Shown piece after piece: positions 8,028 to 16,049 of a stretch of DNA of 64,000 nucleotides; positions within the stretch are counted from its first letter, which is position 1, and each line of letters starts with the position of its first letter. The stretch comes from Myxococcales bacterium (GTDB lineage Bacteria > Myxococcota > Myxococcia > Myxococcales > Myxococcaceae): positions 1 to 64,000 of the forward strand of contig JAUXRI010000225.1 in assembly GCA_030681895.1 (NCBI GenBank), in the 5' to 3' direction. The notes under the pieces are model-generated. The model was not told where the DNA came from. It searched no databases and was given only the letters and a program-made list of their open reading frames with translations. The position numbers and the translations under genes are program-made.

Positions 8028-10043
8028 CTACTTGCCGTCGAGCCACGCCTGAAACGCGTCGAACTGGTACGGCCGGCCGAGGAAATCCGAGACGAGCGTC
8101 GCGGCCTCTTTCGAGCCACCAGGTTCGAGCACCTTCTTGCGGTACTCCGTCGCCACCTCGCTCGACAACATGCCCTTCGCCTTGAAGCGCGTGAGCAGGT
8201 CCTTCGCGATGACGGTGCTCCACTGGTACGTGTAGTAGGCGGCCGAGTACCCATCGAGGTGGCCGAAGCCGAGCTCGAAGTGCGTGCCCTCGACGTACTC
8301 CCGACGGAACGGCTCGAACTTCGACTGCAGCTCCTTCAACACCACGCTCGAGTCGAAGCCCGGCGCGCGGTCGTGGTACCCGAGCGAGACGGCCGAGAGG
8401 AAGAACTGCCGGCGCATCTGCAGGCCGACGCCGAACTCCTTCGCTGCTTTCAGCTGCGCGACGAGCGACGCGGGAATCACCCCGCCCGTCTGGTGGTGCT
8501 TCGCGAACGCCTCGAGCACCTTCGCGTCGAGCGGCCACTCCTGCAGCAGCATCGACGGCACCTCGACGAAGTCCCACTCGGTGCGAATGCCCGAGATGCC
8601 ACCCCACTGTTGCCGGCCTGCGAAGAGCTCGTGCAGCAGGTGACCGAACTCGTGGAAGAACGTCTCGACCTCGCTGTGCTGCAGCAGCCCGCCCGGCTTC
8701 GGGAAGTTGCACACCAGCACCGCCTCGGGGAGCGCCTTGCCCGCCTGGCCCACCGTGAGGCCGAACTGCGCCGCGTGTTTGTACTTGTTGTCGCGCGCGT
8801 GCATGTCGAGGTGGAAACGCCCGAGGAGTTTGTCTCCCTCATACACGTCGTACGTCTCGACGTCGGGGTGCCACGTCTGCGCGTCGGTCTGCTGCACGTA
8901 GCGCACGTTGAAGAGGCGCGAGGTGATGTCCATCACGCCCTGCTTCACCGAGCCGTACTCGAAGTAGTTCCGCAGCGTCTGTGAGTCGAGGCCGTACTGC
9001 TCGTTCTTCACGCGGTCCTCGTAGAAGTCCTGCTCCCACGGCTCGAGGCCCGTCGCGCCAGGCACGTCCTTTTGCTTCCGCGTCAGCAATACGGCCATGT
9101 CGGCTTTCGCGCGCGACAACGTAGCCAGCCGCCCCTGCTCGATGAAGTCCCCGGCGGCCTTCGCCGTCTTCGCCATCTTCGTCTCGAGCGTGAAGTCGGC
9201 CCACGAGCCGTAGCCCAGCAGCGTCGCGAGCTCGTGACGTTTCGTGAGCAGCGTCTTGAGCACCTCGACGTTCGGCGGGAACGCGCGGTTGCGGTACGCG
9301 CGCCACAGGGCCTCACGTACGCCAGCGTTCTTCGCGTACGTCATCACCGGCAGGTAGTCGGGCGGGTTGGTGGTGATGCTGACGAGGCCATCGGCGCCAA
9401 CAGGGTGCGCGTCGAGGAAGTCTTTCGGCAGGCCGGCCAGGTCTGCCGGCTTCGCCTTCACGGTGCGAACGTCGTCGCGAATGTTGCGGCCGAACGACTG
9501 GCCGAGCTTCACCAGCTCTTCGTTCAACGTCTTCACGCGCTCGCGGGTCGTGTCGTCGCGGTCGACGCCTGCGCGGCGGAACTCACGCAGCGTCTTGAAG
9601 AGCCAGAAGCTCGTGACGGGGTCGAACGCCTTGCCGTCGATGGCAGAGAGCGCCTCGTACAGCGCCTTGTCCTGGGCGAGCTCGACCGAGAGGCCCTCGA
9701 TGCGCTGCTCGCACGCCTCGGCGGCCGCGCGGAACTTCTCGTCGGGGTGCACCTCACGGGCGAGCCCGCTGCGCGCCCCGGCGTTCGACATCAACGTGGT
9801 CGCCTCGTCGTAGAGCGCCAGCTTCGTCGCCGCGTCATCCTTGGGCAGCGTCTTCAGCTTCGCCACGTTCGCCTTCGCCGTCGCCAGCGCCGTGTCGCAG
9901 CTCGAGGCAAAGCCGTCGGGGGTGCCCGCGAGCAGCGTGGCGGCCTTCGGGAGCGAGGCGGTCGTCATGGAGTCTGGCTTTCGGGCTGAGGTGGTCGCGC
10001 AGGCGCTCGCGAGGACGAGCGCGGCGAGCGCGCTCCGGGTCAT
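8028..10043 (-). CDS. M3-family zinc metallopeptidase (thimet oligopeptidase-like), lipoprotein
   Basis: A 671-residue oligopeptidase of the M3 family (oligopeptidase A / thimet oligopeptidase / Dcp group), which cleaves short peptides inside a deep helical channel. The zinc motif is HEFGH at residues 464-468 in FFHEFGHLLHELFAG. The family's downstream region is present (FVEVPSMLLQEW, where the Glu is the third ligand side; GHLDGYSAAYYTYQWS near the C-terminus contains the substrate-binding Tyr residues). Unlike cytoplasmic members it begins with an apparent lipoprotein signal (ALAALVLASAC), so it probably acts outside the inner membrane. Its ATG overlaps the stop of the upstream gene by four bases. 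Confidence 0.92.
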   Translation of the reverse strand: MTRSALAALVLASACATTSARKPDSMTTASLPKAATLLAGTPDGFASSCDTALATAKANVAKLKTLPKDDAATKLALYDEATTLMSNAGARSGLAREVHPDEKFRAAAEACEQRIEGLSVELAQDKALYEALSAIDGKAFDPVTSFWLFKTLREFRRAGVDRDDTTRERVKTLNEELVKLGQSFGRNIRDDVRTVKAKPADLAGLPKDFLDAHPVGADGLVSITTNPPDYLPVMTYAKNAGVREALWRAYRNRAFPPNVEVLKTLLTKRHELATLLGYGSWADFTLETKMAKTAKAAGDFIEQGRLATLSRAKADMAVLLTRKQKDVPGATGLEPWEQDFYEDRVKNEQYGLDSQTLRNYFEYGSVKQGVMDITSRLFNVRYVQQTDAQTWHPDVETYDVYEGDKLLGRFHLDMHARDNKYKHAAQFGLTVGQAGKALPEAVLVCNFPKPGGLLQHSEVETFFHEFGHLLHELFAGRQQWGGISGIRTEWDFVEVPSMLLQEWPLDAKVLEAFAKHHQTGGVIPASLVAQLKAAKEFGVGLQMRRQFFLSAVSLGYHDRAPGFDSSVVLKELQSKFEPFRREYVEGTHFELGFGHLDGYSAAYYTYQWSTVIAKDLLTRFKAKGMLSSEVATEYRKKVLEPGGSKEAATLVSDFLGRPYQFDAFQAWLDGK

Positions 10044-10723
10044 CGGCGTTTTCCGGCGGGCTTCTTCTTCGGCGCCGGCTTCTTCGCTGCGGGCTTCTTC
10101 GCCTTCTTCGGGGCGGCCTTCTTTGCTGCCGCCTTCTTCTTCGGTGCCGGCTTCTTCGCAGCCGTCTTCTTCGAAGCGGGCTTCGTCGCGACCTTCTTCA
10201 CAGCGGGCTTCTTCTTCGCCACCACCGGCGTCTCGTTCGGCAGGCCGTCGCGCGCCAGCATGGCGGAGCGCATCGTGTAGTCGAGCCGCAGCTCGCCCGA
10301 CTTCACCAGGCCCGAGAGCGTCATGACGATGTTCGAGCTGGCGATGGCGGCGTTGCCGGTGCCGGTGACGAGGGTCGCGTCGAGCAGGCGCTGCAGGGCA
10401 GGGCGCGCGGCCGAGGGCGCCGAGTCAACCGCGGCCTTCACGGCGTGGTACTGCGCGATGAGCGCCGACCCCGAGCGGCGCCGAATCTCGGCGATGCCTG
10501 CGTGGTCGAAGCCGCCATCGTCGTCGGTGAGGTCTTCCAGCTCTTCGAGGAGCGGCCCGGTCCACCCCGTCGGCGCGGCGGGGTTGGCCTTCACCGCGAT
10601 GCGCCCGAGCGCGAGGTGCAACGTGGAGGCGGCTTCGACTTCGGCGCGGAGCCGTTGGAGCGTCTGCGTATGCATGGCGCGCAACGTGCCAGCCTCTCGG
10701 CGAGACGTCACTTGCGAAGTCAC
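10040..10723 (-). CDS. Protein with histone H1-like Lys/Ala/Pro-rich tail
   Basis: 227 residues in two parts. The first about 160 residues are an Ala-rich helical domain of unknown family (EDLTDDDGGFDHAGIAEIRR, RLLDATLVTGTGNAAI). From about residue 163 onward the sequence is almost only Lys, Ala and Pro in KKxAxKKPAPKKK-type repeats, like eukaryotic histone H1 tails and bacterial histone H1-like DNA-binding proteins. Such tails bind nucleic acid non-specifically. An internal Met at residue 17 is an alternative start. The stop overlaps the M3 peptidase start (ATGA), which points to translational coupling of a DNA-binding-like protein with an exported peptidase. Function is unproven. Confidence 0.75.
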   Translation of the reverse strand: MTSQVTSRREAGTLRAMHTQTLQRLRAEVEAASTLHLALGRIAVKANPAAPTGWTGPLLEELEDLTDDDGGFDHAGIAEIRRRSGSALIAQYHAVKAAVDSAPSAARPALQRLLDATLVTGTGNAAIASSNIVMTLSGLVKSGELRLDYTMRSAMLARDGLPNETPVVAKKKPAVKKVATKPASKKTAAKKPAPKKKAAAKKAAPKKAKKPAAKKPAPKKKPAGKRR

Positions 10724-10748
10724 CTGCCTCGACGACTGATCAGCGCCA

Positions 10749-10795
10749 GCGCCGTGAACGCTTGACCTGCACCCACACGAGTGACCTCACGGCGC
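10749..10795 (-). terminator. Long-range inverted repeat at the end of the TPR lipoprotein gene
   Basis: GCGCCGTGA (10749-10757) and TCACGGCGC (10787-10795) form a perfect 9-base dyad with a 29-base loop. It spans the stop codon of the upstream minus-strand gene and the gap before the next one. It may act as a terminator or boundary; the large loop and lack of a T-tract make this uncertain. Confidence 0.3.
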
Positions 10796-11434
10796 GGCCT
10801 GGAGGACCTCGGCCAACCACGGGTCTGGCGAGCGGCTGCGGGCTTCACGATAGCAACGCGCGGCCTCGTCGGGCCGGCCCTGCGCTTCGTGGAGCACTGC
10901 GAGGTCGTACCAGGCGCCCGCGAGGGTCGGCTGGGCCTCGAGCGCCGCGCGCGCCTCGTCGAAGCGCCCGGCCCGGAGCGCGCCGACGGGCCCGGCGAGG
11001 GGGCCGCGGGCATCGAGGCGAACGCGCTCCGTGCCGGTCTGCGGCTCGAGGAGCAGCTTCGCCACCGCGTCGACGCACCCGTCGAGCTCGTCGACGCTCA
11101 GCGAGAGAATGCCGCGGCGCGCTGTTGGAGCCGCCCAGGACTCGCCCGTGTAGACCTCGGCCTGACAGCTCCTCGTGACTCGTCCTTCATGCGGGCCGGG
11201 CGTGAGCGCGAGCGAGGCGTAGAGCCCGACCGCGGGGCAACCGAGGACACACGACTCGACCTTCGCGCGCGAGCCGACCCGGGCCCGCACTCCGGAGACG
11301 AGCTCGAGGGCGTACGGGCCCGAGGCCGCGACGGCGATGGAGGTGTTGGTGCCGAGCGCCGGCGGCCGCGTGCGCGTGACCAAGAGCGTGGCGCCACACG
11401 CCGAGAGCAGGAGGAGCGGGAGCGCGCGAATCAC
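10787..11434 (-). CDS. Lipoprotein with a C-terminal TPR motif
   Basis: 215 residues from the GTG at 11434, chosen because it gives a clean lipoprotein signal (IRALPLLLLSACGAT) and a four-base GTGA overlap with the upstream gene. The longer upstream extension is Arg-rich shadow sequence. The middle part has four Cys (ESCVLGCP, TRSCQ, DGCV). The last 50 residues carry a tetratricopeptide repeat (AGAWYDLAVLHEAQGRPDEA), a protein-interaction helix pair. It is probably co-expressed with the membrane-anchored gene upstream. Function unknown. Confidence 0.75.
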   Translation of the reverse strand: MIRALPLLLLSACGATLLVTRTRPPALGTNTSIAVAASGPYALELVSGVRARVGSRAKVESCVLGCPAVGLYASLALTPGPHEGRVTRSCQAEVYTGESWAAPTARRGILSLSVDELDGCVDAVAKLLLEPQTGTERVRLDARGPLAGPVGALRAGRFDEARAALEAQPTLAGAWYDLAVLHEAQGRPDEAARCYREARSRSPDPWLAEVLQAAP

Positions 11435-12309
11435 CGCGGCGGCCCCAGTGGATCGGTGGCCGTGCAGGGGAGGACGTCGCAAGGCTCGACGAAGGGGCCG
11501 TCGGGGCCGGCGAGCGTCGACGGCGAACGCACCCGCGGCGTCGCGGCATCCTGACCTCCCCGGTCGACGTCGAGCACGAGCGCGAAGCCGTCGGCGCCAC
11601 ACTCGATGAGTGCGCGATGCCCCTCACGCAGCCACCAGAAGGACGCCACGTCGCACGGCACCTCGAGCCGAACCGGCGTCAGCCGTGCTGCTTCGTAGAC
11701 GCGCAAGGCTCCGTCGCCCGTCACGGCGACCCGGGTTCCATCGGCGCTCACCGCCAGCCGCAAGCCGCGGCTCGGAGGCAGCTCCGCCACGCCTGTGCCT
11801 TCGCCCGAAGACGACAATGCGACGAGCCGGCCATCCTGCTCGAGTACGACGAGCCCCGTGGCGGTGCCGGCCAGGCCTTGCGCGCCCGTCTCGCCATGCG
11901 GCGTCGCGCCTTGATCCGTGACGGCGAGGAGCGTCGACGTCAGCCCGCCTGGCTGCGAGACGACCCACAACCCTCCAGCGCCGTCGAAGGCGCCGACCGT
12001 GACGCCCGGAATGCCCCAGGTCTTCTCCCGGGTCTCGTCGGTGCCCAGCGCGCAGCGGGCCACGGTGTTCGTCGACCAGACCGCGGCCTGCCTCGCGTCG
12101 CGCGAGACCGTGAAGCCGGTGCGTGAGGGCACCGCGTGGTGGAGGCACGCGTTGAGCGAGCCGAAGACAGGGTCGCTGGTCGGTGATGACGCGAGGAAGG
12201 GAAGGCTGGACGTCGCGAAATACAGCGTCGCGCCCAGCATCGCCGTGAGCGCCAACGAGACGAGCAACGTCGTCCTCTGCCAGGCCGGGCGTCTCGGCGG
12301 TCGGCTCAT
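11431..12309 (-). CDS. Membrane-anchored protein, possible beta-propeller-like
   Basis: 292 residues. A basic N-terminus (SRPPRRPAWQR) leads into one hydrophobic helix (TLLVSLALTAMLGATLYFA), then an exported domain. The body has recurring short strands with Gly/Asp turns (FTVSRDARQAAVW, RLAVSADGTRVAVTGDG), which recall WD40/PQQ-type blades; I count too few clear blades for a firm call. It has no recognised family. Its first 24 codons, together with the upstream region, were copied in the tandem duplication to the right, leaving a broken copy at 13553-13624. Confidence 0.7.
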   Translation of the reverse strand: MSRPPRRPAWQRTTLLVSLALTAMLGATLYFATSSLPFLASSPTSDPVFGSLNACLHHAVPSRTGFTVSRDARQAAVWSTNTVARCALGTDETREKTWGIPGVTVGAFDGAGGLWVVSQPGGLTSTLLAVTDQGATPHGETGAQGLAGTATGLVVLEQDGRLVALSSSGEGTGVAELPPSRGLRLAVSADGTRVAVTGDGALRVYEAARLTPVRLEVPCDVASFWWLREGHRALIECGADGFALVLDVDRGGQDAATPRVRSPSTLAGPDGPFVEPCDVLPCTATDPLGPPR

Positions 12310-12379
12310 CAGAATGATGGTGTATCAGCCGCAGTGCCGATTCGCGTGCGCCGAGCGCGCGTGTCTAGAATGATCCTTG

Positions 12380-13540
12380 GTGCGCGTCGCAGGGTGGCTG
12401 GTCGTCATGGTTCTCCTCTTCGCACTGGGCGCCGGGTGTGGCCCCAATCCCAATCAATGCAGTTCTGTCACCTGTGCGCGTGGGTGCTGCGACTCCAGCG
12501 GGGTGTGCCAGACGGCCGGCGAGCAGAACTCGTGTGGAGTCATCGGAAGCGCCTGCATGAGGTGTGACTCGTCGACGTCGTGCATGAGAGGGAGCTGCGT
12601 GCTCCTCGCCGACGCGGCGGTTTCGTTCGACGCGGGGCGACCTGATTCGGGAGCAGTCGGCGTGGACGCCGGTCCCGACGCAGGGGTCGACGTCGACGCG
12701 GGCGCTGATCCGGACGCAGGTGCCGAGGTCGACGCAGGTGTCGAGTTCGATGCAGGTGCCGAGGTTGATGCTGGTGTCGAGGTCGATGCTGGGGTCGATG
12801 CAGGTGTCGAGGTCGATGCAGGTCTCGAGGTCGACGCAGGTGCCGAGGTCGACGCAGGGCTCGGGATCGACGCGGGTGTCGATGCAGGACTCGGAATCGA
12901 CGCGGGTGTCGATGCAGGACTCGGGATCGATGCAGGTGTCGATGCAGGACTCGTGGTCGACGCAGGGGTCGTGGTCGACGCAGGTGTTGATGCGGGTGTC
13001 GTGGTCGACGCTGGGATGGATGCAGGGCTTCCCGTCGACGCAGGAATCGATGCCGGCGCCGTGCCCGACGCCGGCCCTCGAGTCTGTCGTGTGATGACCG
13101 TCTTCCCGGCGGTCGACGGGTTCGCCGTCTACTCGACCACCGCTGATGCCGGCCGCGAGCACGCCATCGGCTACGAGCTCGACTCGAACGCGCCTCCGTA
13201 CAACACGCTCGAGATCGACGTGTACTGGGCGTTCAACGGCATGGCGACGGGCGTGGTGATTCCTGCCGTGCGGAACCTCGCGGTCGAGCCCGACTACAGC
13301 ACCTGCACCGCGTGTGTCGTCATTCGCGAGGACTGCCCCGATCTCGACAGCTGTGCCCGCGCCTACTTCGCGCGCGCCGGCACCATCAACCTCATCGACA
13401 TCGGGCGGGCGGTGCCCGGCGTGTTTCACGCGGAGCTCACCAACGTGCGGCTCGACGAGTGGCGCCTGGGCCCAGACGTTCCGGTCGTGGATGGCGGCTG
13501 CATTCTGCTCAACAGCGCGGTCATCAACAGGCCGTACTGA
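12380..13540 (+). CDS. Cys-box lipoprotein with a long VDAG repeat stalk (copy A)
   Basis: 386 residues from the GTG at 12380, which aligns with the start of the paralogue at 13696. A signal peptide ends in the lipobox LGAGC. It is followed by a Cys-rich box of ten cysteines (NQCSSVTCARGCCDSSGVCQ and on to GSCV). Residues about 85-235 are an almost pure run of VDAG/VEVDAG/LGIDAG units, acidic and probably an extended stalk. The C-terminal 150 residues form a distinct domain with conserved Cys (STCTACVV, CPDLDSCA) and end in LLNSAVINRPY. No family is recognised. It is probably a surface lipoprotein that displays the C-terminal domain away from the membrane. Confidence 0.8.
   Translation: MRVAGWLVVMVLLFALGAGCGPNPNQCSSVTCARGCCDSSGVCQTAGEQNSCGVIGSACMRCDSSTSCMRGSCVLLADAAVSFDAGRPDSGAVGVDAGPDAGVDVDAGADPDAGAEVDAGVEFDAGAEVDAGVEVDAGVDAGVEVDAGLEVDAGAEVDAGLGIDAGVDAGLGIDAGVDAGLGIDAGVDAGLVVDAGVVVDAGVDAGVVVDAGMDAGLPVDAGIDAGAVPDAGPRVCRVMTVFPAVDGFAVYSTTADAGREHAIGYELDSNAPPYNTLEIDVYWAFNGMATGVVIPAVRNLAVEPDYSTCTACVVIREDCPDLDSCARAYFARAGTINLIDIGRAVPGVFHAELTNVRLDEWRLGPDVPVVDGGCILLNSAVINRPY
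12661..13083 (+). repeat. Degenerate tandem repeat coding for VDAG units
   Basis: Units of 12 to 24 bases such as GTCGACGCAGGTGTCGAG and GACTCGGGATCGACGCGGGT follow one another for about 420 bases inside the copy A lipoprotein. The paralogue holds only a few units at the same place, so the tract has expanded or contracted since the duplication. Unit lengths are multiples of three, so the reading frame survives changes. Confidence 0.85.
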
Positions 13541-13552
13541 GACGTTTCCGGC

Positions 13553-13624
13553 GCATCGCGGTGAGCGCCAACGAGACGAGCAACGCGTCCTCCGCCACGC
13601 CGGGCGTCTCGGCGGTCGGCTCAT
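13553..13624 (-). pseudogene. Broken 5' fragment of the membrane protein gene (11431-12309)
   Basis: Reading leftward from an ATG at 13624, the peptide begins MSRPPRRPAW, the same as the start of the intact gene at 12309. A one-base loss (CAACGCGTCC against CAACGTCGTCC) then shifts the frame, and similarity stops at the duplication junction. It is a by-product of the tandem duplication, not a gene. Confidence 0.75.
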
Positions 13625-13695
13625 CAGAATGATGGTGTTTCAGCCGCAGTGGCGATTCGCGTGCCCCGAGCGACCCGCATTCCTACGATCATCTG

Positions 13696-14574
13696 GTGTC
13701 GCGCATCGCGGGCTGGTCATTCGTCGTCGTTCTCGTCTTCGCGCTGGGCGCCGGCTGCAGCTCCAATCCCAACCAATGCAGTGCCGTCACCTGTGCGCGC
13801 GGCTGCTGCGACTCGACCGGGGTGTGCCAGATGGCCGGCGAGCGGAGCGCGTGTGGGGTGCTGGGGAATGCCTGCATGGTGTGTACGTCGTCGATGTCGT
13901 GCGTGAGGGAGAGCTGCGTGCTCCCCGCTGACGCGGCGGTTCCCGGCTTCGACGCGGGGCGACCTGACTCGGGAACGTTCGCCGGCACGCGCGTCGACGC
14001 CGGTGTGCCCGACGCGGGCGCTGAGTTGGACGCAGGTGTCGAGGTCGATGCCGGTGTCGATGCCGGGCCTCCCGTCGACGCGGGCACCGTGCCCGACCGC
14101 CGCCGTCGAGACGACTGTCGCGTGATCCCCGTCTTCCCGGCGGCCGATGGATTCTCGGTCTACGCCACGACCGCTGATGGAGGTCGCGAGCACGCCATCG
14201 GGTACGACTTCGGGTCGGCCGGGCCTCCGTACACCAGCACGCTCGAGATCGACGTGTACTGGGCGTTCACCGGCATGACGACGGGCGTGGTGATTCCCGC
14301 CGTGCGCAGACTCGAGGTCGAGGCCGACTACAGCACCTGCACCGCGTGCGTCGTGCTTCGCGAGCAGTGCCCGAACCTCGACACCTGTGCCCGTTCGTAC
14401 CTGGGGCGCCTCGGCACCATCGAGCTCATCGACATCACGAGGGGCGTGCCCGGCGTGATTCATGCGGCGCTCACCAACGTGCAGCTCGACGAGTGGCGGC
14501 TGGGCCCCGACGTTCCGGTCGTGGACGGCGGCTGCATTCTGCTCAACAGCGCGGTCATGAACAGGCCGTACTGA
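13696..14574 (+). CDS. Cys-box lipoprotein, short-stalk paralogue (copy B)
   Basis: 292 residues from a GTG. The same plan as its neighbour: lipobox LGAGC, ten-Cys box (NQCSAVTCARGCCDSTGVCQ onward), then a short stalk of only about seven DAG units, then the same C-terminal domain (HAIGYDFGSAGPPYTSTLEI, STCTACVVLREQC) ending LLNSAVMNRPY. The terminal domains are closely similar between the two copies while the stalk differs several-fold in length. This suggests the end domain is the functional part and the stalk is a spacer. No family is recognised. Confidence 0.8.
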   Translation: MSRIAGWSFVVVLVFALGAGCSSNPNQCSAVTCARGCCDSTGVCQMAGERSACGVLGNACMVCTSSMSCVRESCVLPADAAVPGFDAGRPDSGTFAGTRVDAGVPDAGAELDAGVEVDAGVDAGPPVDAGTVPDRRRRDDCRVIPVFPAADGFSVYATTADGGREHAIGYDFGSAGPPYTSTLEIDVYWAFTGMTTGVVIPAVRRLEVEADYSTCTACVVLREQCPNLDTCARSYLGRLGTIELIDITRGVPGVIHAALTNVQLDEWRLGPDVPVVDGGCILLNSAVMNRPY

Positions 14575-14604
14575 AACGTTTTCAGCACCCGGGCCACCGT
14601 CTTC

Positions 14605-14799
14605 ATGGCCACGGCGAACCAGAACTTCCACGGCACGTTCTTCTCGAAGCTGGCCCGCGAAGAGCTCGCGCGCGGCGCGGTGTGGATGGCCGAGATGACG
14701 GCCCGGCTGGCGCTGCGGACCGACGAGAACAACCGCGAGTACGCAGAGTTGGTCGCCCTGGCCGAGCATGCGCGTCGCGCCGCGACCGGCGAAGGCTGA
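14605..14799 (+). CDS. Small hypothetical protein
   Basis: 64 residues, beginning MATANQNFHGTFFSKLAREE and continuing as one or two amphipathic helices rich in Ala, Glu and Arg. It has no signal peptide or Cys. The composition is that of a real soluble helical protein and it fills the gap between the duplicated lipoprotein and the PilZ gene. No family is recognised. A longer reading frame on the other strand is less protein-like. Confidence 0.55.
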   Translation: MATANQNFHGTFFSKLAREELARGAVWMAEMTARLALRTDENNREYAELVALAEHARRAATGEG

Positions 14800-14838
14800 A
14801 AACTCGACGTGCGACAGCGCTGTGGAACCCTGTCGCGC

Positions 14839-15168
14839 ATGACGACTCGACGAACGACGCTCCGCCGTGCGCTGCGCCTGCCGCTCTCGCTTGGCCGCCG
14901 CCTGCCCGCCCTGACTGCTGACGTCTCGCGTGGTGGCTTTCAGGCCGAGCTGCCGCAGGTGTTCCGGCCCGGCTCGAAGGTGCACGGCTTCTTCCTCGTC
15001 GATGGCGCCGAGGTCGACTTCACGGGCACGGTCGCGTGGGCCGAGGCCGGCAGCCCGATGACGTCGCACTTCAGCCGGCTGGGCGTGGCGTTCGACGTGC
15101 TGCCGAAAGGGCTCGAGCCGCTCTTCCGTCAGCTCGACGCTCGCAAGAAGCGCGTCAAGGCGCGCTGA
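14839..15168 (+). CDS. PilZ-domain protein
   Basis: A stand-alone PilZ domain of 109 residues from the ATG at 14839; a GTG 30 bases earlier is also possible. PilZ domains bind cyclic-di-GMP through an RxxxR motif and a D/NxSxxG motif. Here the Arg-rich start (TTRRTTLRRALRLPLSLGRR) and DVSRGGF are present, followed by the beta-barrel strands (VHGFFLVDGAEVDFTGTVAW). It probably acts as a small cyclic-di-GMP effector in the cytoplasm. It ends 29 bases from a convergent gene. Confidence 0.8.
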   Translation: MTTRRTTLRRALRLPLSLGRRLPALTADVSRGGFQAELPQVFRPGSKVHGFFLVDGAEVDFTGTVAWAEAGSPMTSHFSRLGVAFDVLPKGLEPLFRQLDARKKRVKAR

Positions 15169-15197
15169 TCAGGCTCGGCGCCGACTGCGTCGGAAAC

Positions 15198-16049
15198 TCA
15201 GTTGGGAATTCTGATCCGCACCGCGGCGCCGACGTCGAGTGACGGTGGGTCGCGGAACGTGCGCGAGGCGTTCACCAGCACGTCGACCGACTCCGTCAGG
15301 CGAAGCTCCAGCACCGTGGCGAGCGTGATGGGCGCATCCATTCGTTGCCACCCGGCGTACCCGCGCAGCTCGAGTCGAACGTTGAACAAGGCCCAGCGCG
15401 CGACGAGGGTGCCCGCGAGTGTCACCGCGTCGTTCTGGCCGACCGCGCCCTGCTGCCACGCGAGGAAGCCGACCGCCGCCCATGCCTCGAGCCGCGTGAC
15501 GCCGACGTTCCAGTGCCACGCGTTGAGCAGGTCGAACTGGTACGCGGGCGCATCGAGGAAGCGGCGCGTGTAGAGGTCTTCTCCCGTCGCGGTCTTGAGC
15601 GTCACCCGGAGCGCGGTCGCCGGACGAAGCCACGCTTCGTTCCACAGCAGCACCTTTGCCGAGAGCAACACATCGGCCCGGGTGATTCCTTTCGAGCGCC
15701 TCGGCACCCACGCCGCGTTCGTCTCTGGAGAGTATTGCCACAGCTCGAACGGGCTCCCGGTGGCGGCGAAGGCCACGCGTTTGAACAAGCCGACCTCGAC
15801 GCGAAACGGCACCAGCATCGACACATCGAGCCCGCCACCTTCAGGCGTCGAGAGCTGACCTGACCAGCCGAGCTGGGCGCTCACCTCGTCGGCGACCCAC
15901 GGCGCTTCGGAGGGCAGGGTGGGCAGCGCGTTCGGCCCGAGCACGCCCGGGTTGATCTCTCTCGCCATCGGCTCCGCGTGACCGACGAGCGCCGTCAGGA
16001 GCGTCGCCACGCCGCATGTCACCAGGGCTGTGCGCGAAGGGTGCGACAT
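15198..16049 (-). CDS. Exported protein, predicted beta-rich outer-membrane type
   Basis: 283 residues from the ATG at 16049. A Sec-type signal peptide (TALVTCGVATLLTALVGHA) is followed by alternating short strands with aromatic ends (VDVLVNASRTFRDPPSLDVG, NVRLELRGYAGWQR) down to a terminal RIRIPN. The pattern suggests an outer-membrane beta-barrel of roughly eight to ten strands. No family is recognised. Its start overlaps the stop of the repeat lipoprotein gene by one base (TGATG), so the two are probably made together and could act as a surface pair. Confidence 0.7.
   Translation of the reverse strand: MSHPSRTALVTCGVATLLTALVGHAEPMAREINPGVLGPNALPTLPSEAPWVADEVSAQLGWSGQLSTPEGGGLDVSMLVPFRVEVGLFKRVAFAATGSPFELWQYSPETNAAWVPRRSKGITRADVLLSAKVLLWNEAWLRPATALRVTLKTATGEDLYTRRFLDAPAYQFDLLNAWHWNVGVTRLEAWAAVGFLAWQQGAVGQNDAVTLAGTLVARWALFNVRLELRGYAGWQRMDAPITLATVLELRLTESVDVLVNASRTFRDPPSLDVGAAVRIRIPN

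Larger units (their letters stand above)
12236..13552. repeat. Tandem duplication, copy A
   Basis: Copy A runs from about 12236, inside the minus-strand membrane protein, through the first VDAG-repeat lipoprotein. The match to copy B is clearest in the non-coding part: GTGAGCGCCAACGAGACG and CTCATCAGAATGATGGTG occur in both at equivalent places. The lipoprotein genes then align at both ends; copy A has a much longer repeat tract in the middle. Confidence 0.75.
13553..14597. repeat. Tandem duplication, copy B
   Basis: Copy B starts at GCATCGCGGTGAGCGCCAAC and ends just past the second lipoprotein, where ACTGAAACGTTTTCAGC matches ACTGAGACGTTTCCGGC at the end of copy A. It holds the broken membrane-protein fragment and the second lipoprotein. 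Confidence 0.75.

Noticed and set aside
12365..13624. Long open frame on the minus strand, about 419 codons, Asp/Cys/Ile-rich
   Set aside because: It is the complement of the VDAG repeat gene; the repeat keeps the frame open. Its start is only the copied 5' fragment of the membrane protein.
14460..14840. Minus-strand open frame of 126 codons
   Set aside because: Overlaps the more protein-like 64-codon plus-strand gene and the end of the lipoprotein; Ser/Arg-rich shadow.
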